Shown: positions 10,542-23,732, counted from the stretch's first letter. The stretch: DNA of 64,000 nucleotides from Flavobacteriales bacterium (GCA_018402015.1 JAGYJL010000003.1:27043-91042); one strand, 5' to 3'. Notes: generated by a model from the letters alone, not told the origin. Made by a program: numbers and translations.

Positions 10542-11333
10542 GCCCATTTGCATTGTCCCAAAACGAGGCAGGCTGCTGCTGAAGGACTGCTGAATACATA
10601 ATCCTCTTGAAGGAATAATCGTCCGTCTTTGTTTACTACGGAAGAGGAATTTACAATTCGATTCTTTCTCCGATCATCAATGCTTTTGGTGATTGAAGGA
10701 ACTGTTGAATTGGCAATTTCAGAACCTTCGAAAACTACGAATCTCATCAGGATGTTGGCTCTCCGCTTGCATACTTCTGGGCGCCTTGATGTGAAACGCG
10801 CCTTTTGATTTCTTCCCGACTGGGGTTTCTTTGTCTCTGAAACTTTATGACCCAGGGTGTTCACCAGGATTTTAACGTTACTAATGAACCTCCATCTCCG
10901 AAGTATCTGATTCTGATATAGATGATTGAGTTGGAATTGTATTGTTGTCAATTTGATATCGATTGACTTTCGTGGCAAATTAAAGGAAGTCGGTTTTCGC
11001 ATACTTTACGTGCGCCTTATTCAAATTTTCGTCTTTACTAACGAAGACGATTGCTTCATTCCAAAATTCTTTTTGAGTGAGGTGTTGTCCGGAGCCGCTT
11101 TAAAACAGTCTCAGCTTCTCCAATGTAAACCTTATCCAAACCGGATTCATCCTTGCCGAAAAGAAGGTATATACCGGTGCATAAGAAGCATCAGGACGGT
11201 CGGAACATTCTTTAATCTTTTAATGCGAGGAATTCTTGTAAGCTTTTCCTGTCCAGTTTGATAGTTCGCATGTCATCCGGCCATTCGGTTCTCCGTCAAT
11301 CAAGAAGAGCTTTATCGTTTTTCCAAATCCCAT
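10525..11333 (-). pseudogene. GIY-YIG nuclease family protein with C-terminal DUF4357 (frame broken)
   Basis: Stitched frames: MGFGKTIKLFLIDGEPNGRMTCELSNWTGKAYK...; [28 protein letters not shown]..; ..EDYVFSSPSAAACLVLG..NANGLTEWK*. Confidence 0.7.
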
Positions 11334-11360
11334 TGAATTAAAATAGTTGTTCGGTTAAAA

Positions 11361-12099
11361 CTACGCAATCTCAATTCCAACTGGGCAACGACCGAGCCTT
11401 CCACTTCATTCAGAATGAAGGCGTCTTCACGCGCGGTAATCGCTTTTCGATACTAAGAAATAATCAACCTCCAGCCTACGTTTTTCTTTCTTGCTCCAGC
11501 GCGATAGCTCCACCAACTGTATTTCTCGGTTTCGGGGTATAGATGTCGGAAAGTGTCCACCAATCCTGAATTGATGTAATTGTCAATCCCATCGATCTTT
11601 CCCTGCATATAACCTGCGCTTTTATGCTATTGTAGTTGGCCTTGTCGTTCTTCTCAGGTCGATGCCGCGGGATGTGCCACGTTCAGATCCCCACAGAAAC
11701 CACGGGCTTTTTCTCCTCCAGTCCCTTTATATAGGAAAGTAGGTGAAACCCAGGTTTGACGATAAGGCAGCCGCGCCAATTCGCTGCCTGAGTTGGGCAC
11801 ATACACATTCAGAAAATAAAAGTCCTCAAATTCGCGTAATGGCGCGGCCTTGCGTATCATGCTCAGGAATGCCAATTCCGGAATGCTACGCTCAAGGGTT
11901 CAGGTCGACGGCCGTTCCGGAGTAACCCAGCCGGCCGAATGGGCGTAAACGTGATGACTGAGCCTGAATAGTACTTCTCGAACTCGATCTTCGGTAGCTT
12001 TTGTTTCGAAACCCATAACATCCGGGTTCATTATCACGTTTTCAGCAGGTCTTTTTGCTGCTGCCCGAATTCCGTTTACGTTGAATGAGACAATTTCAT
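11361..12099 (-). pseudogene. xth: Exodeoxyribonuclease III (frame broken, probably sequencing indels)
   Basis: Stitched: IVSFNVNGIRAAAKR..NPDVMGF.ETKAT..; FYFLNVYVPNSGSELARLPYR; CGDLNVAHPA; GWRLDYFLVS; C-terminus CPVGIEIA*. Confidence 0.8.
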
Positions 12100-12599
12100 G
12101 AACTTGTTTCCAGTTTGGTCGTGTTCTGTGCTCTTGTTTTGAGAGAACGATCAAACGCACTTCGCTGTCTAAAACCCAAATGAAGGTCATTTTTACTAAC
12201 GCTCGATTCGATACATCGATCTGTTGAGCAAAATCAGAATACAATTTATTCAAGACGTTCTGGTAGTTACTGTAAGTATTTCTTTCAGTACAATGAAGCA
12301 TTCAAAACAGGGAAATAGTCTGCAACTGTTATGTGGCTTACGAAACATAGTCTCATAAATCATGCGATCAAAATTGAAACCTAATGGAAATGGCGCCTTT
12401 TTCTATTCATCTGGCTGTTATCAACATTATTTAGATCGGTTGTACAAAGTATTAACCGTGTTTTTGAAAAAGGGCTTGAGCCATTGGGGAAAACTTTAGC
12501 CCACGAAATTTTCATAGGAACCAATATGCTCAATTGTTGTAAGCCAACTAAATGGTAAATTTATCCGGTTACCCGCATCCCATGCTATCCGAAGATACT

Positions 12600-15500
12600 T
12601 TTGCGGCAAATTGCCCATTGAGGCTCCACCAAACGATTTAACTACTACCCTGATGATTTCAAATTCAGGAACCGTATCTCCACAGATTGAGAGACATACC
12701 GTCTCAAAGCTGTTCGCTTGCGTTTGGCTGTGGTCTTACGTGCTACTGACGGTTTCTTCATCGTTGGCAATAGACCACCGTAATCAATTTTGATGCGGCA
12801 GGTTCATGGACAGCAGGTTCAGGAGGCATCACGAGCTACCAGACTGACCACGTTTATTCGGTCCAACTGACATTCACAGGTAATTCGCCCTTAGAATACG
12901 ACAGCACTAACTGATGGAGTTGCAGGTGCCCTAGGCACTTACTCATGGAGGCTGCGAGATGTAGCCAATGATTGGCGCGGAACCTATAACACGTCCGGAA
13001 CCATTGCTGCATTCGGTTTCTCGTTCAGAAGGTGGGATAGCAGCCCAGCCATCAACTACGTTGTTCTGTACTCAACCACCTGGGCAGTAGTTGACAAGCG
13101 CGGGAACACTTACGGCCAGTGCTTCTACTTCTGGCAGACCTTCAGCCACACGCTGGCAATAGCGGCCACGGTCACATCAGGTCAGTTCATCGTAAGAGTG
13201 GTCAGAACCGGTGGTGAAACGCCTGACGATCGATAATTTCTCATTCACACTTCAGCTACCACTCCCACCGTTACAACACCAACAGCCACTTCCATCACCA
13301 ACACCACTGCTGTACTGGGTGCGAATGTGACCACGACGGAGGCGCGGCCATCACCGCACGGGGAACGGTATGGCACATCTGCCAACTCACTGGCAATGTG
13401 CTGGCAGAAGGTGGAACCACAACAGGCGTTTTCTGCGTACCCACTCACGCACCTTCACTTGTCCCCAACACCCTATTACTATCGCGGTTATGCCACCAAC
13501 AGTCAGGGAATCCCTTTATTCGGCTGATGGAACCTTCACCACGCTTCACAACGCTCCTAACATTGGTGCGTGCCTGGGACAGACAACATCATCTTTGCAG
13601 GCCAACCGGCCGCCCCAAGCGGTACTGTCGGCAGCGCAACCTTCACGTATGAAGTTCACTCATCGAATGATGCGTTCCCATGACACCTGTGTTGGCCACC
13701 CAATCGGGCATTGCTTCAGGAACTAACCAACCATACTTTCACCGGACTCAATCCATCAACCACTCATTTCTATCACGTTCGCGCCAACAAATGCGGGGGG
13801 CCCTTCTGCATGGTCGTCCGTATCAGCAGGATGCACCACCGATGCTTCAGCCACACCCACGCATCGACCACTGCGCTCACCGCTTTCGGAAACGGTGTGG
13901 GAGGGACGGCACATATACCCGAACTCATTCACGATCAACCAGTTCCTGACCACTGTGGATGTAACGGTTGCGGCACTTTCAGGCTTTGAGTATGCCACCA
14001 GTTCGGGGGCCTTACAGCAGTTCTTTGACACTTTCCCAATCGGGCGGAACCTATTCGCAGACTATCTATGTTCGGTTCATTCCAACGGCAGCCGCAAATT
14101 ATAGTGGCAATATCGTGGTGGGCGGTGGCGGTGCCTCCACGATAATGCAGCCGCCAGCGGCACCGGCCTTCAACTACAACACCCTGACCGTAAGCATCGC
14201 CACTTCCGGTGCCAACCCCACATGTAGTGGCAACTTCCGGTCACCTTCACGGCCACCCCGGCCAACACGGGCGGCATCGGTCGCCTATCAATGGAAGAAC
14301 AATACGGTGAACATTTCAGCCAGACAAGTAAGTAGTACTTATATCAGCAGTTCTCTTTCAAACGGCAACAGCATCACGTGCATCACCGTGACGGGCGCGT
14401 GTGTCACATCCTCAACCGCACTTTCAAACGCCATCAGCATGACTGTGAACAGCATCCCTGCCGTTCCGGTTGCCACCGGGAACGTTACGCCTCAGGTCAC
14501 CATGGTGAATCGGATTTCACCGCCAACCGGAACAGCGTGAGCGGTGCCACAGGCTATGCCTTGATGTGTACTCATTCAGGACACAGACCGTTTTTGAAGA
14601 GGATTTCACTGGGATTCACGGAGGAGGATTCACTTCATTCCAAGCGGCACACAGCTTGACTCCGACAACTGGAAAGTAACAGGCATGAGCGATGGCGATG
14701 GGGGCCTTCGGTGGAACGTGCATACTTCTGGTGACTTTGCGCGTGGTGCAAGTGCAGGTGGCGTAAGCACTGAGGGACATACGGATTTGACGTGGGCGGA
14801 GGGAACCGTGCCCTCGGATTCTCAACCGGCCGGGTCGGATTCACACCCGGAACAGTGGTACTGTGTACAGAATACCACTGGCAGCACCATCACCTCGCTC
14901 GATGTGTCCTATACCATCTGGGTGCTGAACAATGAGGGTCGTGCAACTCGTTCAACTCGCTGCACATTCAAGTACGGATGGAAGTTACACGGTCGTTCCA
15001 GCATTGAACTACACTTCAACAGCAGCGCAGACGGTTCGCCTGCCTGGACATCTGTGCTGCCTGACTTCACTTACGGGACTTAGTACTGCCAATGGTGCCT
15101 ACTATTATCTGCGCTGGGAAAGTGATGATGGTGGTGGTTCTGGCAGTCGTGATGAGCTGGCACTGGATGATGTAGTTGTAACTACTACAGGCAATCAGTT
15201 CGTAGCGGGATACGAAGACTCAACCGCTTGGGAACAACCCAAGTGGTTTCGCGCTAACAGCAGGAGAGACCTACACCTACCGAGTGTGCCATTCACGGCT
15301 GGAGCAAGCGCAAACTCCAACGAAGTGGAAGTGACGACCGCGTGCTCTGCACCGACCACATGCTTAGCGTTTCGGTCTTCCGTTGCAGGAACAACGGCAA
15401 CAGTTTCATTCAACGGCAATACCAGACGAATCGTTGTTCTTCGTGAAGGAAGCAGCGTAATGCCATCCTCTGGATAACGCGACCTACACAGGCAACACGG

Positions 15501-17320
15501 TCTTCGGTTCTGGGAGTCAAATAGGCACTGGCAACTTTGTGGTTTACAGTGGAACGGTTCCACAGTAAACATCACAGGCTGACCTCTGGAACACATTATT
15601 TCGCTGAGGTGTTTGAATACGATTGTAGTGTTGGTGGCGAGCGGTACTACACGACTGGTACGCCCGGAAACATCGACTTTGTAACTATTCCCAATGTGCC
15701 GACCGCGTTTACGGACGTGTGCGTTTCCACCACTGCCGGAACTTCGTGCAAAGCCGTGCACCGACAGTGGGCAATGTGGATGGTTATCTGCTAGTACCGC
15801 GAAAATACAGGTCACAGCGTCAATGCGCTGGAATCCGGACCACACAGACACTGACCTTGACTATTCCACAGCACTGACCTTCTCGGTAGTACCACACCAT
15901 ACTCACGGGTGCTGTACAATGGTTCAGGTACAACCGCATCGGTCACAGGTCTCACTCCCGGAAACTCATATACATTCCGTGTATGCCTACCCACCATCGG
16001 GCAGCGATTACGAGTATTCCACCAGCACGTCACTGACGCGCACAGCGCAATTGAGTTAAATGTGACACTTGCCAATGCCGTTGGCAACGACCAATCGGAA
16101 AATTTCGTGACTCACCAATCCAAATGCCATTTGTTTTGATGAGGTGCTGGTGGTGGCCAACGAAAACGCTGGCCGATTCAGTCCTTCGGGCGATGGGTCG
16201 GCCTATTCGCCAAATTCCGTATCTTGCTCCAGATCAGGTGGTTTATCTGGCCGATTTTCAACACCAATAATACCATAGATGTAAGTGGACTCACAAACGG
16301 AACCACTTACTACTTCGAGCATCTTCGTGAGAAATGGAACAGATTGGAGCTCATGTGGAGGTTTCCGCCATTCTGAACGACACACCAACTTCGGTGCTGG
16401 CGATATGGCTATTGTGGCGGTGGAACACGCAGTACCTTGAAGCGGCAGTGACGATGAGGCATGCTCTTCCTGTTCAAGCCTATTACTGTCGGGGCTTCCA
16501 TTGAATTCAATGATAATGGATTTGAACGCATTTCTAGCTCATGGGGTGATACGAAGGCGCATCTCAACACACTGGACATCAGGGAGGAACTATTCCAGCT
16601 GGTACTCACGCTGTGCCTGCAGGGGGTGCAGTAACTCAGCTTCCGACTTCTCGGTCATTAATTGTGGCTCTAACGATGACGTGAACTGGAGCATCACTTC
16701 GCTTAACGGAAACCTGTCTGATTCGATCTCAATCAGAACGACCAGATATGGCTTTTCCAGAACGGGTGTACGCCCAATCCATCAGGTAGCCACAATGCCA
16801 ACTACACGGGCGATGTGGTCTGGGGGCTGACGGCCACCGGTTGGGAATCGGCTCCAGGCTATGCTAGCACCGCAGGTTCTACCAGGCTGGGAGGGCGAAT
16901 GGAGTGCTTCACCATTGATTTGATGGCATCTCCTACAACGACAAGGTGAAATATACCTCGGTTCCATGGCATCCACAAGTCAGATAGGTTGGATACGCAT
17001 CAACGACCCCGCTAATTGACGGGCTACAGCACCACAACCATAACAGCGGTGGTCAGAATTATTCGGGCAGTTGCGTCACATTTCGTTCACCACCACCGGT
17101 TTTCAGGCCGGACTATGGGATGGGGTAAGAACAACGGGATTGGCATGACTGTACAACTGGACGATCTAAGACACCTGTTACAGATACTGATGTCACGGTT
17201 CCTAACTCCCAACAATCCGCGGATATATGCCGGAAGAACAGGGAATGCAACACCATCAGTATTCAAATCAGATAATGGAGCACATAATTCAGATCGAGAA
17301 TACGGGCAAGCTAGAGGTTA
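12600..17320 (+). pseudogene. Large secreted surface protein with proprotein-convertase P-like N-terminal region and FN3 domains (frame broken)
   Basis: Stitched: FDAAGSWTAGSGGITSYQTDHVYSVQLTFTG; LYYYRGYATNSQGI.YSADGTFTT; TVDVTVAALSGFEYATSSG; SGNIVVGGGGAST; VGASIEFNDNGFERIS. Confidence 0.6.
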
Positions 17321-17327
17321 ACCAACC

Positions 17328-17950
17328 TTAGTCTATAGAAAACCGAGTCGGCTCATCCCTTCGTAGCCATCCTGTAATGCTTAATCGAGTCTATTGGTTG
17401 GTAGAACTACGTGTTCTATCAGGTCGCTTCTGAAACACACCACCTACCATTTCCGGATTGATATCGGAATAATCGGTCTCGTTGTACACCCTCAATTGAC
17501 CACCATCGGTCTGCATCCAATTGGGATTGAGGTACAGAATGACCGAGAGCATCCGGTTGTTCGTTTCTCGGAACTGACCCAAATGATTTATATAAAGCGC
17601 CGATAGGGTAAGCTGCTAAATGGCACTCCTGCCAAGGTAAAGCAATGTGAAGTAGGAGGAAAGGTGGTTCCTGCAATTCGTTGAGAAAGTTGAAATACTC
17701 CGTTTGAGCTCTCCGTCAGGCTTTTCAACTAACCAAAATGCATCTTTTATCGCCTCTAACTTCCGATACGCGCTGCTCGGTTACACCTTCTCTCACTGCA
17801 AAGCTGATGAAATTCGCCTTCGCCCAAGGCCTATTTCGTTTCTGATAAAAGCTGTAGGAGCAACCTGCGAAAGGAAGTTGTCAATTATCGCAATAGCGGC
17901 CGACTGCTGTTCGGCAATCAGCGCAACTTTGTTGTTCACGCAAACAGAAA
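17328..17950 (-). pseudogene. 2OG-Fe(II) oxygenase (prolyl-hydroxylase-like), frame broken
   Basis: AAYPIGALYK.., QFRETNNRMLSVILYLNPNWMQTDGGQLRVYNETDYSDINPEMG..CFRSDLIEHVVL..RLSITGWLRRDEPTRFSID*. Confidence 0.75.
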
Positions 17951-18020
17951 AATGAATGGGATAAATGTAGTGCCGGTTTTTATCAAATAGCACTTATTTA
18001 CACGCTTCTAAAACGATCAA

Positions 18021-18430
18021 ATGAAAACGATTCTTAAACTGTCTCTTATTCTTCTTCTCTCTTTACGCTAAACCTATGTGATTCTGATGATGATGGAGAT
18101 GTGTTTGACTTGATGACCTCTTCCGTGCACTTACGTAGGCGCCATGAACGGGTCTTTCGAAAACCTGCATACAGTTACTGTAACCAAACTGACGGCCACG
18201 TCCGTGGAAAAATCACCTGTCAACCGAGATGTAACCGAATGGACTGCCACACTTACCAATATTCTTGGTGTTTATACTGCATTGGATGTAACCAACAGCC
18301 AGATAACGTTTACCAGCCTGAGCAATGGGGTGAAACTTGTTTACAACCACAACGGCAATGCTGAGCAATATGCTGGTAGAGCAGTAGGGGCGCATGGCAC
18401 CTTTATTGAAATACTGGCAAAGGGCAACCT
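18021..18430 (+). pseudogene. Small secreted protein of unknown function, frame broken
   Basis: MKTILKLSLILLLSL..; GSFENLHTVTVTKLTATSVEKSPVNRDVTEWTATLTNILG. Confidence 0.35.
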
Positions 18431-20351
18431 ACGCCCCCACAATCACATATTCCTTCCTATATCGCCCGCCCACTTCAAACAGTGCATCGGTAATTTGTCC
18501 GAGCGAGCAATGCTTGGTGGCTTCCATCAGTTCTACAAACATGTTGTCATTTTGAATGGCCGTCTGCTGTAGTTTTTGAGAGCCGTTTTGCTCAGTTCTT
18601 CCTTGCCTTTGTGGAGGTTCTCCAGCACGCGACTCCGATACTGCTTTTCCTCTTCCGTAGCACGGATAACTTCCATTGGCAATACTGTTGGCGAACCTCG
18701 TTACTTTTAGGAAGGTGTTCACGCCAATAATCGGGAATTCGCCTGTGTGCTTCAGGGTCTCGTAGTACAGACTTTCCTCTGGAATCTTGCTTCGCTGGTA
18801 CATGGTTTCCATCGCACCCAAAACACCACCGCGCTCGGTGAGACGGTCGGAATTCCATGAGTACCGCTGCCTCCACAAGGTCGGTCAGTTCTTCGATGAT
18901 GAAAGCCTGACCGGATTCTCGTTCTTGGCTGTGACCAAGCTTCTTTATTGATGATAGCCGAATGGCCATCGCCTGCGCACGCTTTCTCAGGCGTGGTAAT
19001 GGCCTACTGATATGCATTGGTGTGCAACGAATTGCAGCGTTGTCGTAAATGGCGTAAAGCGCTTGTAGCGTGGTTCGGATGTCGCGAAATCGATCTCTGT
19101 GCGTGCAAACTGCGACCACTTGTTTGAATGTGATACTTACATTGCGCCCAGGCATCGGCACCATACTTCTGCTTTTCATGGCTCTACCAAATTCTTTCGT
19201 GCCACCCGGCCAATGACCGCATATTCTGGGTCGATGCCGTTGCTGAAGAAGCAGCTCAGATTCATCTGAATTCGTTCACATCCATGCTGGGCGACTCAGG
19301 TAGTATTCCACAAAGGTGAAACCGTTGGCAAGTGTGAAAGCGAGTTGTGAAATTGATTGGCGCCTGCTTCGGCAATGTGGTATCCCGAAATTGAAACGGA
19401 GAAGTTCCGCACATTCTTGTCAATGAAGTACTGCCGCACATCGCCCATCAATCGCAATGCGAATTCGGTGCTGAAAATGCAGGTATTCTGCGCTTGGTCT
19501 TCTTCAGAATGTCCGCTTGAACCGTACCACGTACCTTGCTTAATGCATCGGCTTTGATTTTCGCGTAAACATCCGCAGGAAGCACCCCATCGCCTGTCAC
19601 GCCAAGCAACATCAAACCAGACCATTATTTCCTTCTGGTAGCTCCGCCTTGATATGCTGGTCTTCAATACCTGCTTATCAAACTTGTCTCTTTTTATCTT
19701 TTCAACTTTACCTCAACTAGCCTTCTACTCGGATGTATTCACATTCTCGATCGATACAGGCATTCATAAAGAACCCAAGCAACATCGGTGCAGCGACCGT
19801 TGATGGTCATCGAAACCGATGTCATCGGATTGGTAAGACGGAAGCGAATACAGCTTTTGGCATCATCCAAACAGCAAATGCTTACGCCCGAATTACCCAC
19901 CTTTCCGTAGATGTCCGGGCGATGACCTGGGTCGTTTCCAGGTAGAGCGTCACACTATCGAAAGCCGTGCTCAGTCGCTTAGCTGGCAATCCCATCGAGC
20001 GTAGGAAACGTCTGTTAGTCCGTCGGGGCCGCCTTCTCCCGCAAACATCCGTGCAGGGTCTGCCTCGCGCTTGAAAGGATAAATACCAGCGGTGTAAGGA
20101 ATTCCGCCAGACATTCTCCCTGTAGTATCCATCTCAAAAGATTGCCCCAGTTCCTGTATTCGGAGTGGCAACCTTCGACGAAGGTGGTCAGACTCCCCCG
20201 TGTGCGTTTGACCTTGATCTCTTTATCGCGCACTTTAAAAATGTAGAACCTATCCTTAGCAAAGCCTGTTCTCAGCCAGCCTTCAATAATTAGCCAGTTG
20301 CGCGGGTCGATCGAGTTTGGTCTGGATTGGAACTTTGAATGAGTTCTCTGA

Positions 20352-20456
20352 CACTCCCTGACCCCTCCTTTCTAGGGAGGGGAACTGACACCCGATCAGA
20401 CGTTTGCTCTGAAGCCTGAACTCCCTCCTTTGAAAGGAGGGGATGGGGAGGTCATT
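20352..20456. repeat. Flanking repeat copy A of the DUF559 insertion
   Basis: CCCCTCCTTTCTAGGGAGGGGAACTGAC...CCCTCCTTTGAAAGGAGGGGATGGGGAGGTCATT; two internal hairpins. Confidence 0.75.
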
Positions 20457-20803
20457 AAACCAACCAAATTCCCTCCGAAATAGCTCCCAAAAATGAGTCA
20501 AGCTGTTCGAAACCAGTTTATTTTCAAAGCGAAGCACTTTAACCTGAACTCGTTCAGGAACAAAGTTCTCTGTAATCGTATTCAGCTATTTGAGGAGAAT
20601 TATGCACATCTCCATCCAATTCAATCGCCAGCTTCTCAGAAGGACAATAGGAAATCAAGAATATAATTCTAACGCTGTGCTGCTTTCGGAACTTTCTGTC
20701 CTTCGAGTTTCTTCTCTTTCAGGGTTCTCCCAAGCTGTGCTTCAGCAGGTGTCATATTCGACCTCAACTGCTGCCTGAAGGTTTTCAGTTGCGGCAAATT
20801 CAT
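20457..20803 (-). pseudogene. DUF559-type endonuclease-like ORF inserted in icmF (frame broken)
   Basis: MNLPQLKTFRQQLRSNMTPAEAQLGRTLKEKKLEGQK..; YILDFYCPSEKLAIELDGDVHNS; VLRFENKLV. Confidence 0.7.
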
Positions 20804-20860
20804 CACCGAATTCTGCTTGTAGGGTTGGTTGCATTCCTGATCTGCCATCTTCGACCATTC

Positions 20861-20997
20861 CCAACCCCCTCCTTTCCAGAGGGAACTAACCCCCGGCTCA
20901 GGCCACCCCCTTTTCAGGGGGAGAGCTGGCACAGCCGATCCAGCGTTTGCCCGAGTTTTCGGGCCCTCCTTCGAGTGAGGGGGCTGGGGAGGTCATT
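20861..20997. repeat. Flanking repeat copy B of the DUF559 insertion, same orientation as copy A
   Basis: CCCCCTCCTTTCCAGAGGGAACTAAC...CCCTCCTTCGAGTGAGGGGGCTGGGGAGGTCATT. Confidence 0.75.
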
Positions 20998-22649
20998 ATT
21001 CTGCGGGCTGGGGGAGGTCAGCTTGATCTTGCCCACCAAACAACTTGATAGCCTCATTCAGCCTAAACAATTTCTCAGCAGTCTCCGCCTGTTCCTTCGC
21101 CCATTTATCGTAGGCGCGGTTGTTCTCTGCAATCTCAGATAGGTAGCGCGTTCTGTTCGGTGGAATGACGAACACCTTCTCGCTCATCTCGTCCGTAATC
21201 TGAAAGCTGAGTTCAGATCAGCGCCTGTTTTCTTCACCATCATCCATGATCGCCTTGTAAAGCGAATTCGTCTCCGGGGTCGTTGAACTGACTGGCGATG
21301 GTTCCGCAAACAGGAACATCCTCGTCCTTCATATCCCACAACTGACGGTTGCGCTTGTACTGCTTCTTTACATCTCGGATAGCATCCAACGCACCGCGCT
21401 TGTCAAACTTTGTTGGATGGCCACCACATCGGCAAAATCGAGCATGTCAATCTTCTCTCCAATTGCGTGGCAGCGCCAAACTCTGGCGTCATCACATACA
21501 ACGAAACATCGCTGTGCAATTCATGATCTCCGTATCGCTTTGTCCAATGCCCAGGTTTGAACATCAGGTCGTAATGTGCGGCTTTCAGAATACTCAACCG
21601 CTCTCTGCACGCTTGCTAATGCCAAATTGCTCTGGCGCGTAGCCAACGAACGCATGTAAACACGTGGGTTACGAATAGAATTCATTCGAATTCGAATGCC
21701 CAAAAGCGCACCGCCCGTTTTCCGTTTCGATGGACGCACAGATACGACGCGCATCGTCTTCTCAGGAAATCAACCAGAAACCTGCGCACCAGTTCATCCA
21801 CCATCGATGACTTTCCAGCGCCACCAGTCCCTGTAATTCCTAGCACGGGCGTGGTCGATTTTCTCCGCAGCTGCATCTCACTCGCAAACACATCCTTGCT
21901 GCCGTCCACTATTCCCAGCAGCATCAGCTTCGCAATGTCAGCCAATTTGTTTGTCCAACCGACCTGCCTCGCCATTCAAATCCATGCCCGTTGGGAAATC
22001 GCACCGCTCGATCATAATACATCATGCCCTGCAAACTCCATCTCGCGGCCGTCATCCACCATAAAGTCGCGTAATGCCGTAGCCAGGCAATTCCTCCATT
22101 TCCGAAGGAAGAATAGTGCCGCCACCGCCACCGAATATCTTGATATGACCCGCGCCTTCTTCTCCTTCAGTGCAGGTCGAACATGTACTTGAAATACTCA
22201 AGCTGTGCCCACCTTGGTAGCCTGTCATCGCAATGGCCTGTGTATCCTCCTTGAATGGCACACCACCACTTCCCTCCACGCTGCGGTCATGACCCAAATG
22301 CATCACCTCAACCCCGCTGTGGTCTGGAATGATCCTCCGCATAATGTTGATGGCCGCATCGTGCCCGTCAAACAGACTGGCTGCGGTCACAATTCGATCT
22401 TATTCTTCGGTTTATATGGCGCTATTCTGCATCTTCACCCTTATTCCGCGAATTTACGATTTAGGCGTTGGGGTTATCTTGCCCTGAGTTCTGTTTGCGC
22501 TGAGCTTGTGGAAGTATCGAAGAGGTTGGGCGTTACCCCGCGTGCCGTAGATTGAGGCTCTCGAAATCTAGGAAAGGTTCGCGCTGTACCCTTCGAGTGA
22601 CTCCGGTACGCCTTCGCGCAGTACGTTACCGAAGGACAGCGAAGCCTAC

Positions 22650-22782
22650 CAAGCGCGGGGTCGGCTTCGCTGTATCTTTTCAGAACGGACGCTGAGGTGT
22701 CATCCTGAGTGCCGCGCGATAAGCGTGGTGTATCGAAGGACGAAGCGTGAGTGAATGAAAGGATGCCGCTGCAAACTGACCG
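22650..22782. repeat. Dispersed intergenic element, second copy at 37447-37532
   Basis: Shared words GGGGTCGG..TTCGCT(G/A)TATCTTTT ... AAAGGATGCCGCT..GCAAACTGACCG. Confidence 0.55.
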
Positions 22783-22934
22783 AAGGGAGCCTTCACGAAC
22801 TTGTTCGTAATCCTCAACGCGCGCCACCTGCAACCGTCAATATTCGAAAACAGAAACTAAAGTGGTAATCTTATCCCTATTTTCAAGGCCAACAATCTCT
22901 GTAGAATAAGACACGGCACTAAAAGTAAATTCTC

Positions 22935-23680
22935 ATGAAGGAATTAGACTTAGATGTAATCAGAAAATATGTTGAGGAGAACATTGGCGATTTTCATACT
23001 AAACGGTTGAGAGATTAGACAACTTGGGTTAAAACCATTTTAGCTAAGAAGAACCAGTATTTGTTCAGAAACATATTGATCGCCCAAGAGTTGGTTCAGG
23101 CAATTGTTGATGCGTACATGCCTTCCAGCGAAGAAGCCAAAGCTTCTTGGTAATTGGCTCGGGAAGGTTTGGCGATATATGAATCAGAAAAAGTCAGATG
23201 GTGGTAAAAATCAGGAGTATCTGGGGTTGATTTGGAGCTCTGAGAAAGATAAGGTCAGGTATATCGTGTCCATCACCCGGAAGCAGCTTGGGTAATGATA
23301 GTCAGATAAAGAAGATGGTGGACAATTTTAACACTGCTAGAAAAGTACTGGACTTCTGGTTCAAATGTTAATGTTCAAGCTGTAAACGGGTGTTGCTACG
23401 GGAAAACCACCTGGAAAAACAACTACAAGGAGAAAGGTGATTATTACAAATTCTTGCGGTCAGGTTTTTTGGGAGTTTATCTCAGGTAATTCTGAACTCT
23501 ACAAAGAGATAATTGAACCGCTTGGGCATCTTACCCAGGAGAAAATGATGAGTATTTGAAAACCTATGCTCAGAAAGTAAATCTCTTCACAAAAGAACTG
23601 GCCAATGAGTTTTCAAAGAAAACGGAGAAATAGACTGGAACAAATTGTTAAATTCACCCAGTGGTACGATCACAGAATAG
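22935..23680 (+). pseudogene. PmeII-family type II restriction endonuclease (frame broken)
   Basis: MKELDLDVIRKYVEENIGDFHTKRL; LVQAIVDAY..SSEE; SGSNVNVQAVNGCCYGK; NEDEYLKTYAQKVNLFTKELANEF-like tail; ENGEIDWNKLL; next to a convergent C5-MTase. Confidence 0.65.
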
Positions 23681-23689
23681 TTCTGAAAA

Positions 23690-23730
23690 GTAAAAACTAG
23701 GCTTCAACTAGCTGAGCCTCGTGTTTTTTG
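23690..23730. terminator. Convergent terminator between REase and MTase
   Basis: AGGCT-TCAACTAGCTG-AGCCT followed by a T-rich tract. Confidence 0.4.
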
Positions 23731-23732
23731 AA

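Larger units (their letters stand above)
18440..22432 (-). pseudogene. icmF: Fused isobutyryl-CoA mutase / methylmalonyl-CoA mutase family protein (IcmF type), frame broken and interrupted by a DUF559 insertion
   Basis: N-terminus [43 protein letters not shown]; GTPase P-loop [48 protein letters not shown]-terminus LGQITDALFEVGGRYR; one-base correction gives the expected YRRNM*. Confidence 0.85.

Noticed and set aside
20457-20803. Intein in IcmF
   Set aside because: No recognisable splicing-block motifs; flanks are hairpin-rich repeats, and the upstream junction has in-frame TAATGA.
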